From positions 2,450,001-2,514,000 of the forward strand of contig NZ_CP037922.1 in assembly GCF_004355185.1 (NCBI RefSeq): a DNA stretch of 64,000 bases, in the 5' to 3' direction. The DNA is from Hymenobacter radiodurans. Lineage in GTDB: Bacteria; Bacteroidota; Bacteroidia; Cytophagales; Hymenobacteraceae. Shown here piece by piece: positions 1 to 13,442 of the stretch. The stretch's first letter is position 1. The number at the start of each line of letters is the position of its first letter. A program made the position numbers and the translations under genes. The notes below the pieces were generated by a model that was not told the origin of the DNA, did no database searches, and worked only from the letters and a program-made list of their open reading frames with translations.

Positions 1-121
1 ACCTTTAGTCGTTACACGACAAACCTACCAATACGTCTTTTCCTCTCATTCAAATATTATATAGGTCGGTGACAGTAATGCCTCCCTCCTACTCTGATCT
101 AAATAGTAGATCACATGTTCT

Positions 122-3174
<3,053 letters not shown>

Positions 3175-3180
3175 GTTTTT

Positions 3181-3205
3181 GTTGTGGCTGTGCACTAGCC
3201 ACAAC
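3181..3205 (+). other. Spacer hairpin between 23S and 5S
   Basis: A perfect 9-bp inverted repeat (GTTGTGGCT / AGCCACAAC) with a 7-nt loop sits just before the 5S gene. It is probably a maturation signal in the 23S-5S spacer. Confidence 0.5.
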
Positions 3206-3210
3206 CGCCA

Positions 3211-3322
3211 GTAATGGTGGCTTTAGCCCGGGTGTTCACCTCTTCCCATTCCGAACAGAGCAGTTAAGCCCCGGAGCGCCTATGGTACTACCTTCACCGG
3301 TGGGAGAGTCGGTCGCCGCCAA
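3211..3322 (+). rRNA. 5S ribosomal RNA
   Basis: About 112 nt, directly after 23S. It contains the conserved CCGAACAGAGCAGUUAAGCCCC core near 3250-3272 and a G/U-rich 5' end (TGGTGGC) that pairs with GCCGCCA at the 3' end. The boundaries are approximate by 1-3 nt. Confidence 0.93.
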
Positions 3323-3336
3323 CCTTACTTTCAGTT

Positions 3337-3376
3337 CAGCCCCCAGCGTCCCTTTATCAGCGGATGCGGGGGGCTG
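3337..3376 (+). terminator. rRNA operon terminator-like hairpin
   Basis: CAGCCCCC at 3337-3344 can pair with GGGGGGCTG at 3368-3376 just after the 5S gene. There is no clean U-tract behind it. The right arm is a copy of the G6C motif found throughout the window. Confidence 0.5.
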
Positions 3377-3379
3377 TTC

Positions 3380-3960
3380 GCGTTTACACAAGACGTTCCC
3401 TGCCCTGCTGGCACCAGACTTATTTAGTGGCCTATGTAACTGATAATCTAGAAGCTTACGCGATGATTAGGGTGTAAACTCCATAGGCATTCATATGATA
3501 GACACATTGCCTTAGAAGCATTTTGGTTTGAAAGAATTATCATAGATCGTTCAACGTAAGTTTCGTGTTCAAGCTGATTACATAATTAGCCTGAATTAAT
3601 AGCATAGTTCAGGAGCAGTTAGTAATCTCTCAATTACTGTGTAGAGTATGTGATAAGTACCTATTCATAGCATAGCCTTACGTGGCAGTTGACTCCTAAT
3701 TGGACACATTAGGGTGAACAAGTGACCAATACTCTATAATCGAGCTCCATTGGATTAGCTGGGCATATACTTTCTATTGAGTTAGAACTATAACATATAT
3801 TGGTCAGCGTGCTACTCATTTAAATCATTTGCTCATGAATATGAATCTTTTCTATTTACATAAAAGCGTACGAATCCCACAATTATTAATACGAGGAGCA
3901 TTCCTATAACAAAAGTCGCTTTAGTTTTAGGTGTTATTAAGTACTAAATACGATCCAAAA
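3380..3960. other. AT-rich stretch without a gene
   Basis: About 580 bases between the rRNA operon and the rplT terminator. It is clearly more AT-rich than the rest of the window, with stops in all frames. No tRNA, hairpin or convincing promoter could be recognised. Confidence 0.6.
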
Positions 3961-3963
3961 GAA

Positions 3964-3999
3964 AAAAAGCGTTCACCTTTAATAAGGTGAACGCTTTTT
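3964..3999 (-). terminator. Terminator after rplT
   Basis: An inverted repeat with arms of about 16 nt, flanked by A-runs on one side and T-runs on the other (AAAAGCGTTCACCTT / AAGGTGAACGCTTTT). It lies about 20 nt past the rplT stop codon and ends the thrS-infC-rpmI-rplT unit on the minus strand. As its arms are symmetrical it could act from both sides. Confidence 0.85.
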
Positions 4000-4018
4000 A
4001 ATTAATCAGTAAGAAGTG

Positions 4019-4363
4019 TTACTTAAGCTTTTCGATGATTCCTTGGAAAGCAGCTGGATGATTTAATGCTAGATCAGCCAATACTTTACGATTCAAATCG
4101 ATACCTGCTTTCTTCAGGCCGCCCATGAATTGCGAATATGACAACCCGTGCTCACGGGCACCTGCGTTAATACGCTGAATCCATAAGGCGCGGAACTCAC
4201 GCTTTTTGGTTTTCCGGTCGCGGTAGGCATATAACAAGCCTTTCTCGACGGCATTTTTTGCAACGGTCCAAACATTCTTGCGACGGCCAAAATAGCCTTT
4301 CGCAAGCTTCATTACCTTTTTGCGACGGTGGCGTGAAGCCACATTATTTACACTTCTTGGCAT
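4019..4363 (-). CDS. rplT: Large-subunit ribosomal protein bL20
   Basis: 114 residues, the usual length for bL20, which binds 23S rRNA and is needed early in assembly of the large subunit. The start [28 protein letters not shown] is the typical basic N-terminal tail, and the globular C-terminal half has the conserved [18 protein letters not shown] segment. It is the last gene of the thrS-infC-rpmI-rplT cluster, 135 nt after rpmI, and is followed by a strong terminator. In E. coli and Bacillus L20 represses this operon by binding the leader mRNA; no leader structure of that kind was worked out here. Confidence 0.97.
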   Translation of the reverse strand: MPRSVNNVASRHRRKKVMKLAKGYFGRRKNVWTVAKNAVEKGLLYAYRDRKTKKREFRALWIQRINAGAREHGLSYSQFMGGLKKAGIDLNRKVLADLALNHPAAFQGIIEKLK

Positions 4364-4498
4364 AACCTACTTTTTTTGGTGACCGGTGACAATGCTTGTC
4401 TTGCAAACCGGGTACCTGGTGGAAAATTATTAAAATCCTGAATTTACAAATAGAGAATTGGGCCAAACTACTATCACATTGCAGCGTCCCAAACGCTA

Positions 4499-4693
4499 CT
4501 AGATATTCAGCATATCCTTCACCCGATTCATATCGGCCGAGCTAACAAGCGTAACATGCGTTAGGTTACGCTTTTGCTTGGTAGACTTCTTAGTGAGAAT
4601 GTGGCTTTTGAAGGCGTGCTTCCGCTTCACCTTGCCCGTTCCGGTGAGCGTAAAACGCTTCTTAGCACCGGATTTCGTCTTTACTTTTGGCAT
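4499..4693 (-). CDS. rpmI: Large-subunit ribosomal protein bL35
   Basis: 64 residues, the full length of bL35. It opens with the conserved [14 protein letters not shown] and is very rich in lysine and arginine ([22 protein letters not shown]), as expected of a protein buried in 23S rRNA. It lies between infC (83 nt upstream) and rplT, the classical order. Confidence 0.97.
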   Translation of the reverse strand: MPKVKTKSGAKKRFTLTGTGKVKRKHAFKSHILTKKSTKQKRNLTHVTLVSSADMNRVKDMLNI

Positions 4694-4776
4694 TGTGGTA
4701 TAAATTGAGAAAAAGGAAATGCTTGATAAAGCGTCTGATTAATTAATTACTGAGGCAATAATCAATTAGACCTACT

Positions 4777-5421
4777 TTAAGCCTGTTCTTCTTTGGCTTT
4801 AACTTCTTTAGGCTCTTTGGGTGCAGCTTCTTTTCCCCCCTCTTTGGTGGCAGGTGCTTTAGGCTTAGCAACTACAGCCACTTTAGGAGCCAGATACAAG
4901 AACATGCGTTTACCTTCAAGTTTAGGCAACTGTTCTACTTTAGCTAAGTCCTCTAGTGCTTGGGCAAACTTTAGCAGAAGAATTTCACCGCGCTCTTTAA
5001 ATACGATTGAGCGGCCTACAAAGTGCACATAGGCCTTTATTTTGGCTCCCTCACGTAGGAACTCTTGTGCATGTTTCAGCTTGAAAGCGAAGTCGTGCTC
5101 GTCAGTATTAGGACCGAAACGAATTTCCTTTAGCACCACCTTCGTGGCTTTAGCTTTCATTTCGCGCGTGCGCTTCTTCTGCTCATACTTAAACTTAGAG
5201 TAGTCGATAACACGGCATACAGGCGGCACGGCCGTAGGCGAAATTTCAACTAAGTCCAAGTTTTGCTCTTGAGCTAAGCGACGAGCTTGCTCAATTGGAT
5301 AAACACCTTGCTCGATGTTTTCACCGACCAGGCGCACTTCGCGGGCCGTAATCTTCTGGTTGATTTTAAACGGCTCCTCCACCTGAGCACGGGGGATGTA
5401 GCGGCGATTTGGGGTTGCTAT
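4777..5421 (-). CDS. infC: Translation initiation factor IF-3, probable AUA start
   Basis: Initiation factor 3 binds the 30S subunit and checks the start codon and initiator tRNA. From the first GTG (5382) the protein would lack its conserved N-terminus. Reading upstream gives [39 protein letters not shown], and the first codon of this run is ATA at 5421-5419. It is preceded by AGAAGGAGG about 8 nt away, and a TAG stop lies further upstream with no ATG, GTG or TTG in between. From ATA the product has 214 residues. A rare start codon is the known device by which IF-3 represses its own synthesis (AUU in E. coli). Both domains and the linker are present. The tail after residue ~175 is a Lys/Ala/Pro/Glu-rich extension not found in E. 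coli IF-3. thrS lies upstream in the same direction. Confidence 0.92.
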   Translation of the reverse strand: MATPNRRYIPRAQVEEPFKINQKITAREVRLVGENIEQGVYPIEQARRLAQEQNLDLVEISPTAVPPVCRVIDYSKFKYEQKKRTREMKAKATKVVLKEIRFGPNTDEHDFAFKLKHAQEFLREGAKIKAYVHFVGRSIVFKERGEILLLKFAQALEDLAKVEQLPKLEGKRMFLYLAPKVAVVAKPKAPATKEGGKEAAPKEPKEVKAKEEQA

Positions 5422-5437
5422 GAGTTGGTCCTCCTTC
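5402..5437 (-). promoter_or_regulatory. infC ribosome binding site and AUA start region
   Basis: On the minus strand, AGAAGGAGG (about 5438-5430) is followed by eight bases and then ATA GCA ACC CCA. The Shine-Dalgarno sequence is placed for the ATA and is too far (about 47 nt) from the GTG at 5382. This spacing is the main reason for choosing the ATA start. Confidence 0.75.
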
Positions 5438-5554
5438 TGAAAGGTGAGCGAATAATCTTTAGGTACTATCTAACCCAACACAGCGAGCCGCGATGAGTTT
5501 CAATCAGCGGGCAAATATCCGCTTATTTTTTGAATCTAAAAAAGTGACTATATA

Positions 5555-5592
5555 AAAACATGCCCATCAGAGCATTTACCATGATGGGCAGT
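5555..5592 (-). terminator. Terminator between thrS and infC
   Basis: TGCCCATCA (5561-5569) pairs with TGATGGGCA (5582-5590). On the minus strand the stem is followed by TGTTTTTA. It lies just after the thrS stop, so thrS transcripts probably end here at least in part, and infC may have its own promoter in 5422-5550. Confidence 0.75.
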
Positions 5593-5607
5593 TTTTATTT
5601 AAGCTTC

Positions 5608-7551
5608 CTAATTACCTACTATCATTTCAGCTACTTGACTATTAAAGCTGCGAATGAATGCTTCAATTGGCATACTTCCTAGATCGCCTTCTCCATGTTT
5701 ACGGAGTGAAACAATGCCATTTTCCTGCTCCTTCTCCCCTACAATGAGCATATACGGCACTTTGGCTATTTCAGCATCGCGGATCTTACGCCCTATCTTT
5801 TCATCGCGACTATCCAACGAGCCTCGCAACTCCGCTTGCACTAGACGGTCATAAACTTGCTGTGCGTAGTCTTGATATTTCTCAGAAATAGGTAGTACAG
5901 CAAATTGCTCAGGCGAGAGCCACAGCGGGAAATTGCCGGCACAATGCTCAATAAGCACTGCTACAAAGCGTTCTAATGACCCAAACGGAGCACGATGCAG
6001 CATTACTGGTCGCTGGCGAGAATTGTCAGGGGCCACATATTCGAGTTCAAAACGCTCGGGCAGGTTATAGTCAACCTGAATGGTACCTAGCTGCCACTTA
6101 CGGCCTAGCGCATCACGTACCATGAAGTCGAGCTTGGGACCATAAAAAGCCGCTTCTCCTAATTCTGTGACTGTAGGCAACCCTTTCTCTGCCGCTGCCT
6201 CTTGAATAGCACTTTCCGCTAAAGCCCAGTTTTCGTCGGAGCCAATATACTTTGTCTTATTTTCGGGGTCGCGGAGAGATATTTGAGCAGTATAGTTTTC
6301 AAAGCCAAGCGCCCGGAACACATATAGTACAAGATCGATAACCTTGATAAACTCTTCCTTGACCTGATCTGGCCGGCAGAAAATATGCGCGTCATCTTGT
6401 GTAAAGCCACGCACGCGGGTGAGGCCATGCAGTTCACCGCTTTGCTCATAACGATATACTGTTCCAAACTCCGCCAGGCGCAAAGGCAAGTCGCGGTATG
6501 AGCGAGGCTTGGTTTTGTAGATTTCGCAGTGGTGCGGGCAGTTCATTGGCTTGAGGAAAAATTCCTCACCAGGATTAGGCGTCTTGATGGGTTGAAAAGA
6601 ATCAGCGCCATACTTCTCATAGTGTCCCGATGTTACATAAAGCTCCTTTGAGCCAATATGAGGGGTCACTACGGGCAAGTAGCCCGCTTTTACCTGGGCA
6701 CGGCGCATGAACTGCTCAAGGCGCTCACGCAGGGCCGTACCCTTGGGTAACCACAACGGTAGCCCCGCTCCTACTTTCTCAGAAAAAGCGAACAACTCTA
6801 ACTCCTTGCCCAGTTTGCGGTGGTCGCGGCGTTTAGCTTCTTCCAGACGCTCTAGGTATTCGGTCAGCTCTTTCTGTTTAGGAAAAGTGATACCGTAGAC
6901 GCGAGTAAGCTGCTTATTTTTTTCGTCGCCGCGCCAGAAGGCGCCGGCTACGTTCAGCAGTTTCACCGCCTTGATCGGACTTGTATCGGGAATATGCGGG
7001 CCGCGGCATAGGTCAGTGAAATCGCCCTGCGTATAAAAGCTAATGGTACCGTCTTCTAGGCGCTCTAATAAGTCAAGCTTATAGGGGTCGCCTTTCTCCG
7101 TGAAATAGGCTATAGCTTCTGCTTTAGGCACTTCACGGCGCTCATATTGGCTTTTCTTGCGGGCCAGCTCGAGCATTTTCTGCTCAATCTGGGGGAAGTC
7201 GTTGGTTGAGATAGTACGGCCTTCGCCTAGGTCGATATCGTAATAAAAGCCGTTTTCGATAGCTGGACCGATACCAAGCTTTACACCCGGATATAATGCC
7301 TCTAGGGCCTCAGCCATCAAGTGCGCCGAAGAATGCCAGAACGTATTCTTGCCCGCGTCATCATTCCAAGTAAGGATTTCGATGGCAGAATTCTGCATGA
7401 TAGGGCGGTGCAGGTCACGGATCTCGCCATTTACGCGCACGCCCAAAGCATTGCGCGCTAAGCCTTCGCTAATACTAGCGGCTACGTCGTAGCCCGTCGC
7501 GCCATCTACAAACTGGCGCACGGAGCCATCGGGAAGAGTGATGTCAATCAT
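5608..7551 (-). CDS. thrS: Threonine--tRNA ligase
   Basis: 647 residues, full length for bacterial ThrRS, which charges tRNA-Thr and removes mischarged serine. In order: TGS domain (1-61); editing domain with H73 and H77 of the HxxxH motif and C182/H186 in LCRGPH; class II catalytic core with the zinc ligands C338 (MNCPHH), H389 (DDAHIF) and H519 (MLHRAPFGS); and a C-terminal anticodon-binding domain with [14 protein letters not shown]. Motif 2 ([22 protein letters not shown]) and motif 3 ([11 protein letters not shown]) are intact. The start is ATG in [12 protein letters not shown], the normal TGS opening. Confidence 0.98.
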   Translation of the reverse strand: MIDITLPDGSVRQFVDGATGYDVAASISEGLARNALGVRVNGEIRDLHRPIMQNSAIEILTWNDDAGKNTFWHSSAHLMAEALEALYPGVKLGIGPAIENGFYYDIDLGEGRTISTNDFPQIEQKMLELARKKSQYERREVPKAEAIAYFTEKGDPYKLDLLERLEDGTISFYTQGDFTDLCRGPHIPDTSPIKAVKLLNVAGAFWRGDEKNKQLTRVYGITFPKQKELTEYLERLEEAKRRDHRKLGKELELFAFSEKVGAGLPLWLPKGTALRERLEQFMRRAQVKAGYLPVVTPHIGSKELYVTSGHYEKYGADSFQPIKTPNPGEEFFLKPMNCPHHCEIYKTKPRSYRDLPLRLAEFGTVYRYEQSGELHGLTRVRGFTQDDAHIFCRPDQVKEEFIKVIDLVLYVFRALGFENYTAQISLRDPENKTKYIGSDENWALAESAIQEAAAEKGLPTVTELGEAAFYGPKLDFMVRDALGRKWQLGTIQVDYNLPERFELEYVAPDNSRQRPVMLHRAPFGSLERFVAVLIEHCAGNFPLWLSPEQFAVLPISEKYQDYAQQVYDRLVQAELRGSLDSRDEKIGRKIRDAEIAKVPYMLIVGEKEQENGIVSLRKHGEGDLGSMPIEAFIRSFNSQVAEMIVGN

Positions 7552-7728
7552 TGGTTAGAGAAAAATGCTCTACAAACAGCGTTAGACCGCAAGTTAGTGG
7601 GTTAGGCCGAATGTGGGGGGCATTTATTAGAGCAACCACCCCAAATCTTTAGGCAAACAGCCGCAGTGCTCTTGGCGTCAGGAACTAATGACAGGTCTTA
7701 GTTTCACCAAAAAAGCCCCCCGCGTTGC
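7552..7728. other. Intergenic region with two G6C motifs
   Basis: No gene. It carries GGGGGGC at 7615-7621 and GCCCCCC at 7715-7721. The second sits just past the stop of the TPR lipoprotein gene and is followed on the minus strand by TTTTTT, so it may be part of its terminator, though no well-paired partner arm is clear. Confidence 0.4.
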
Positions 7729-8847
7729 TTAGCGAAGCGTAGGTAAGGCTCGCTCAGGCAAAGGAGCAATGGCCTGACGACTTGGACGACGGACAGTATC
7801 ACCACGTAACTGACGCGCCCGTTCTCCCGCTTTCCAGGTGCGATAAGTCCAATGTTTGTTACCTGGATTTTCGGCCACCAGAATGCGATACTGAGCAACT
7901 GCTTCAGCGGATTGGCCCAAAGCTTCGAAACTTTCTGCTACCATCTGACGGCCACCCGGCAAGCGGGGAGCCCGGCGCAGCGCACGCTGTAGATGGGGTA
8001 AAGCGTCAGCGTAGCGACGCTTTTTAAATGCCGCTAAGCCCAGACGGTAATCGGCACGATATAGCGTAGTATCCAACGCTACGGCACGAGTGTAAGCGCG
8101 TAAGGCACTATCAGGCCGGTTTTGCAGTTCGTGCTGGCGTCCGTAATCATACCAAAGGGACCCATTTGTGGGCGCTAGGCGCAGGCCACGCGTCGCGTAT
8201 ACCGCAGCGGCGGTCGGGCGGCGGTTTGCGTTTGATAAGAAAGCCAACTGATGGAGGATTTCGGGTTGCCGAGGGTCGCGGGCCAAGCTAGCGCGGAGGT
8301 AATCCAGCGCCTGGGCTGTATCAGCTAATGCAGCATGAGCTAAGCCTTTGTAGAATAAAGCAGCGACGAGTTCCGGCTCCTGCTGTAAGGCACGGTCGAG
8401 ATGATCGAGGGCAGCCTGGTGGTGGCGGGCAGCTAAATGGGTTTCACCTACCAACAGGTTCAGCTCAGGCGAAGAGAACCCGCGCTTTGAAGCCTCAGTC
8501 GCCGCACTTAACGTGGCTTCGAGCCGATTTTGAGCGCGCAAGGCGCGAGCCTTAATGAAATAAAATTCACCGGGGGAGTCATCGAGGGTGAGGGCTTGCT
8601 CAATATCTGCTAATGCGGGAGCAATCTGACCAGCATCGAGACGAAATGTAGCGCGGCGAGCGTATAACGAAGCTTTGCGGGGTTGCCGGGCGATAGCACC
8701 ATCAAGCGTCTTGGCCTGTAATTGAGGGCCGCTTTGCACGGTAGCTAAGTTTACCATCGTGGCTGGTGGGCCAGTAGGTGCTTGGTCGCAGGCGGAGGCG
8801 ACAGCGACGCACAAAAGCAAAGGCAGAAAACGGCGAAAAACAGCCAC
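7729..8847 (-). CDS. TPR-repeat lipoprotein
   Basis: 372 residues with a GTG start. The N-terminus MAVFRRFLPLLLCVAVASAC is a lipoprotein signal with the lipid-attachment cysteine at position 20. The rest is a run of tetratricopeptide repeats of about 34 residues: segments such as ELVAALFYKGLAHAALADTAQALDYLRASLARDPR and SLWYDYGRQHELQNRPDSALRAYTRAVALD keep the W/L-G-Y-A-F-A-P pattern. TPR lipoproteins of this kind act as protein-protein scaffolds in the periplasm; some belong to gliding or type IX secretion systems. Nothing here shows the partner. It is followed by another TPR gene on the same strand. Confidence 0.8.
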   Translation of the reverse strand: MAVFRRFLPLLLCVAVASACDQAPTGPPATMVNLATVQSGPQLQAKTLDGAIARQPRKASLYARRATFRLDAGQIAPALADIEQALTLDDSPGEFYFIKARALRAQNRLEATLSAATEASKRGFSSPELNLLVGETHLAARHHQAALDHLDRALQQEPELVAALFYKGLAHAALADTAQALDYLRASLARDPRQPEILHQLAFLSNANRRPTAAAVYATRGLRLAPTNGSLWYDYGRQHELQNRPDSALRAYTRAVALDTTLYRADYRLGLAAFKKRRYADALPHLQRALRRAPRLPGGRQMVAESFEALGQSAEAVAQYRILVAENPGNKHWTYRTWKAGERARQLRGDTVRRPSRQAIAPLPERALPTLR

Positions 8848-8985
8848 AGTAGCTACGAACCTTAGGAAGAAATACAGATAAGCTATAACGAGCGAAACGA
8901 AGTCGATTAATGCTATTCTCGACTACTTATCCGGCTACAAAGATAACTTCAAAGCCAACAACGATTCCGTCAGCCATACAAGACC

Positions 8986-9804
8986 TTACTCGACCTCATT
9001 GCGCCCGCGTTTCTTTCGCGCCAGTTGCTGTAACAGGTTCCGACAGCGCCGACTCACCTCCAGCTCTTCACTCGTGACAGGCTCCAGTTTCTGCGAAGCA
9101 ACTAACACTGTAATGGCTTCGTCGAACTGGCGCTGATTCTGGTATACACGGGCAAGATCGTAGCAGAATTGTATGCGCTTCGGGTCAAGTTCATGGGCGC
9201 GCTTGAGTGCGTCCACCGCTTTATTACTACTTGCCCCGCCGGGCATCCCGCCCAAAATCAACTCACTATACACCCGCTCCAACACGTTGTAATGATCTAC
9301 ACGATAGTGCCAGCGCCCGAGTAACTGCCATGTATCGGCCCAGTCGGGGCGGCGCGCGACGGCCCGAAACACGTAGGGCTGCATTTCTTTGTACATCAGC
9401 AAACGCCCGCGCGCACGCAGCAGCGTGGCTTGGTTGACCAAGGATAAGGCTACAACATAATTGGCCTCTCCCCCATCCGACTTAGCTACGAAAGCCCGAT
9501 ATGCATATTGTCCGGCCGACGTGAAGTATGCCGACCGCCGTGTTTCGTCGGTATAGCGCGTGCCGATACGCACGCTGAGCGCTGCGGCCTGCCAGAGTGC
9601 TTCATAATTTTTGGCATCTTCATCCAGCACCTGCTCGTACTTCGCCAGCGCTTCCGAATCGAGGTATTTTCGCTGAAGCAATCGCGCTTCAGCTAATAGT
9701 TTACCTACATCCGGCACGGAAAGCGTGGCAGCTAATGCTTCCGACCCAATTAATATGAGCATTCCTAGCAGTATGAATGGCCTGTAAATACGGGGCAAAA
9801 ACAT
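8986..9804 (-). CDS. Exported TPR-repeat protein
   Basis: 272 residues. A signal peptide (MFLPRIYRPFILLGMLILIGSEALA) is followed by TPR-like helices: AKYEQVLDEDAKNYEALWQAAALSVRIG, then a middle segment RPDWADTWQLLGRWHYRVDHYNVLERVYSELILGG, then RIQFCYDLARVYQNQRQFDEAITVLVAS. The middle part resembles the regulator-of-microtubule-dynamics family of TPR proteins that is common in Bacteroidota, whose function in bacteria is unknown. It lies 139 nt upstream of the TPR lipoprotein gene in the same direction and may be cotranscribed with it. Confidence 0.75.
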   Translation of the reverse strand: MFLPRIYRPFILLGMLILIGSEALAATLSVPDVGKLLAEARLLQRKYLDSEALAKYEQVLDEDAKNYEALWQAAALSVRIGTRYTDETRRSAYFTSAGQYAYRAFVAKSDGGEANYVVALSLVNQATLLRARGRLLMYKEMQPYVFRAVARRPDWADTWQLLGRWHYRVDHYNVLERVYSELILGGMPGGASSNKAVDALKRAHELDPKRIQFCYDLARVYQNQRQFDEAITVLVASQKLEPVTSEELEVSRRCRNLLQQLARKKRGRNEVE

Positions 9805-9943
9805 AGGCTAGTAAATAGCTTGGCATTACTACCAGCGTTGAAATTTGGGGTCGGAATCCGAAACTTAATCATTCATGGCTATACCTGGCAAACCACAAAA
9901 GCAGCCAATGCTGTTCCTTTAAGGCTAAGTTTGCAGATTAAGC

Positions 9944-9980
9944 AAAAAAAGCCCCCCAGACTGCTTCTGGGGGCTTTTTT
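9944..9980 (-). terminator. Terminator after parC
   Basis: An A7 run, GCCCCCCAG, a 7-nt loop, CTGGGGGC and a T6 run form a typical terminator with U-tracts in both directions. It lies 6 nt beyond the parC stop. The left arm is a G6C motif copy and the right arm has five Gs. Confidence 0.9.
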
Positions 9981-9985
9981 CTCAT

Positions 9986-12930
9986 TTAAAACAGCTTCAA
10001 CTGTGATTTTGGCTGTCGCAGAATGGCTTGGGCGCGTTCTACGTCTTCACTGGTTACTTCTACCGGGCCCGTAAGCTCCGGCAGCGGCTCAGCGGACGTG
10101 GGTGCTGCCGGTCTTGGAATGGTAGCCGGGCCGCGCTTCTTGGCCGCTGCCCGGCGCTCCGGCTCTGGACCTTCGTCGGTGAGCAGAGCCAAAGAGTGGA
10201 TTTTATAGTATGCCAGCTTGTTACCGGCTGCCTTCCACCCTTTCACGTCAATAAACGTGTGCAGCGGCAGCTTTTCGGTTTCGCGGTCCGATTTCTTGTC
10301 GCGCTGCACTTTCATCTCTACCAGCGGCTCCGGGTTGGCCGTCACAACCAACAGCTTGGAGCTTTTGCTTTCGGAAATAAAGGAGAATCGCTTCTCCAGC
10401 GTACTGGTTTCAATTTTGAAGCGCTTGACGTAGTGCACTTTCGTCTCCCCTTCCACGTACACGGCGCTGAGCACGGTATCGGGCTCTAGCTTGCGCAACA
10501 GCACAATATTGGGCACATCAAAGTGATGAGCGGTATCGGGCGACTTCAGCTCGTAGCTGCCGTCTTTGTACACCACAAGCACCGTATTATCTGTGTCGAA
10601 GGTGCCCAGGTAGCGGCCGTGGCCAGCCGTGTTGAGGCGGCCTACAACGCTATCGAAGAACATCTCGCGGCCACCCAAAGTGGAGTCGCCGAGGGCTTCC
10701 TGCTTGATTCGCTTAATCGGCTGCTTGGTCACGATGTTGCCCTGCGAGCCTTTGCCTTTAATGGCCAGCTCAGCGAAGTCAAACTCAAACTGCTTCACCC
10801 GCGCTGGTGCTTTATCCGTTAGCTGCACGCTCACAATCTCCGACTCAGAGTTCGGGTTAGCAGTCAGGTACAGCACCTTGGAGTTTTTGCCCCCCTTGGT
10901 TAGATCGTAGGTTTTGTCGCGGGTAATGCCCGTCACAAGGAAACGCTTAGCGTAGGTCACACCCGACGGTCCATCCTGATACATCATGTTGTACACGAGC
11001 CGATCATCGTTCTTGTTGTACACGCCCACGTGCAGAATATCCTTGCCAACGAAGGTTTTCTCCGCGATGCGCGTAACCATGAACGAACCGTCCCGGCGAA
11101 TGGCGATAATATCGTCGAGGTCGGAGCAGTCGCAAACGAATTCATCCTTTTTCAAGCCGAAGCCGACGAAGCCGTCTTGACGGTTCACGTAGAGCTTCTG
11201 GTTGGCTACGGCTACTTTCTGGGCCGTCACCACGTCGAAAGTGCGAAGCTGGGTTTTGCGCTCCCGACCAGTGCCATACTTTTTCAGCAAACCATCAAAA
11301 TAGCTGATGGCGTAGCGCGTAATGTTGGCCAGATGGTCGGCTACTTCAGCCAACTCGGTTTCCAGCTTCTGAATGTATTCATCCGCCTTAAAGCCGTCGA
11401 ACTTCGAAATGCGCTTGATCCGGATTTCGGTCAGGCGCGTGAGGTCGTCTTGGGTGATGGCCCGGCGCAGCACAATGCGCGTGTCATTGGCCTTCAGCTT
11501 CTCCCCTTCTACGCGCACAAATTTCTTCAGGCCCGCGTCAATGGTTTCCAGAATCTCATCCCAGGTTTCGCATTCCTCAATTTTGCGGTAAATGCGATTC
11601 TCGATGAATATCTTCTCCAGTGAAGCCGAATGCCACTTTTCATGCAGCTCATCCTGACGAATTTCGAGCTCGCGCTCCAGCAGCCGCACCGTTTTCTGAG
11701 TACTCAGCCGCAGCATGTCCTCCACGCCTACGAAGCGCGGCTTGTCCTCGATGATAACGCACGTATTGGGCGAAATCGAAATTTCGCAGTCCGTAAAGGC
11801 GTACAGCGCGTCCATGGTGAGGTCGGGCGATACGCCGGTGGGCAAGTGCACCTGAATCTCGACTTCGGCGGCCGTGTTATCGACTACCTTTTTGATCTTG
11901 ATTTTATTGGCCTCCGATGCCTTCACAATGCTTTCCATCAGCGCCGTGGTGGTGGTGCCGTAGGGAATATCGCGAATGACCAACATGGTTTTGTCGGCCT
12001 TCTCGATGGTGGCGCGCAGGCGGATTTTTGCCCCCCGCTGCCCGAGTTATAGTTGGTGATGTCACAAAGCCCCCCAGTCGGAAAATCAGGGAACAACTGA
12101 ATGTCACGGCCTCGCAGCACGTCGATGCTGGCCTTGCACAACTCGCGGAAGTTGTGCGGCATAATCTTAGTGCTCAAGCCTACAGCAATGCCTTCTACGC
12201 CCTGAGACAGCAGCAATGGAAACTTGACAGGCAGCGTGGTCGGCTCGCGCTTGCGGCCGTCGTAGCTCATCTGCCAGTCGGTGATGTCAGGATTGAACAC
12301 CACATCGAGCGCAAACTTGGACAGACGGGCCTCGATATAACGCGGCGCAGCGGCTCCGTCGCCGGTGCGGATGTCGCCCCAGTTGCCCTGGGTTTCGATT
12401 AGTAAGTCTTTCTGCCCCAGATTCACCATCGCGTCGCCGATGGAAGCGTCGCCGTGGGGGTGATACTGCATGGTTTGCCCAATAACGTTGGCCACTTTAT
12501 TAAAGCGACCATCGTCCATCTCCTTCATGGCGTGCAAAATGCGGCGCTGCACGGGCTTCAAGCCATCTTCAATGGCAGGCACGGCCCGCTCTAGAATCAC
12601 ATAGGAGGCGTAGTCCAGAAACCAGTTCTGATACATACCGGCTACGGTGGCCACGTCATGAATGGTTTCGCCGGGGGCAAACTTGGGCTCCTCCTCCGTT
12701 TCTTCCGTCACCGGCGTGGGCTCAGTCGTAACGTGCACATCCTCGGACGACTCAGACAGCAGCAATTCGCCGGAGGCACTCACTACAAATTCTGCCTTTT
12801 CCTTTTCCGATGCAGCATCAGCATCCTCGGGTGTGGCCGACGTAGACTCGAACTCAAAGGAGTCGCCGGCGCCAAATAGGTTTGGCTGCTCTTCCTGGTT
12901 TGAGTCTTGGGGGTTCTTCTCTTCTGACAC
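9986..12930 (-). CDS. parC: DNA topoisomerase IV subunit A, frame broken at a C6 run
   Basis: Subunit A of the type IIA topoisomerase that unlinks daughter chromosomes; it breaks DNA through a tyrosine. The N-terminal part (12930 to about 12030) has an acidic extension of about 85 residues, then YASYVILERAVPAIEDGLKPVQRRIL and the catalytic Y198 in GDGAAAPRYIEARL. The reading frame is lost at the C6 run 12031-12036 (G6 on the coding strand). One extra base gives SGSGGAKIRLRATIEKADKTMLVIRDIPYGTTT, joining it to the C-terminal part, for 981 residues in all. The C-terminal part shows degenerate repeats of the beta-pinwheel domain. Since the gene should be essential, a missing base in the sequence is more likely than a true pseudogene. 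parE lies 4 kb away on the same strand. It could be named gyrA only by mistake: the sequence follows the Bacteroidota ParC pattern. Confidence 0.9.
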
Positions 12931-13442
12931 AGTGGGGTGTGGCGCTTGCCACGGTTAATGTTCTTGTACCTCTCTTTCAGCCGCAGAACTGAAAGGCTTT
13001 TTCACTAAAGACGCCTGAAAATGAATAACAGGCAAAAACGTATTGTTCAACTCATGGAGTTCGAGTAAAAGCTACGAAGAATATCAGCGGGGCGCAGGCT
13101 GCTGGCACTACGAGCTTGCGTATCAAAAGTACCGTTAGCTGCGCAGAACGCAATATTTGTAATGCTTGACATGTCCATAAAGTTCCCAATAATATTAGCC
13201 AAACACAAGCGCAAACTCAACTTTCTGTAGCTTCAAACCCCTTTTCTTCACTCATTATAATTGCTAAACAATACCATTAATACTAATTGATTTAGCTAAG
13301 TGTAGAATACAATCATTAATAAATCTTCGTTTTTGGAGGCTTACCATAACTGATGCACTTAGATAGAAATATCGGATAAACTTTATCTTGACTTATCAAG
13401 TAGCCGCCGTACTGTTTCCCTTTATTCAATTAGTCACCTTTT
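12931..13442. other. Intergenic region between parC and pirin gene
   Basis: About 510 bases, AT-rich from 13150 onwards, between two divergent genes. It must hold both promoters, but no element matching the Bacteroidota consensus stands out clearly. No coding potential was seen. Confidence 0.5.
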
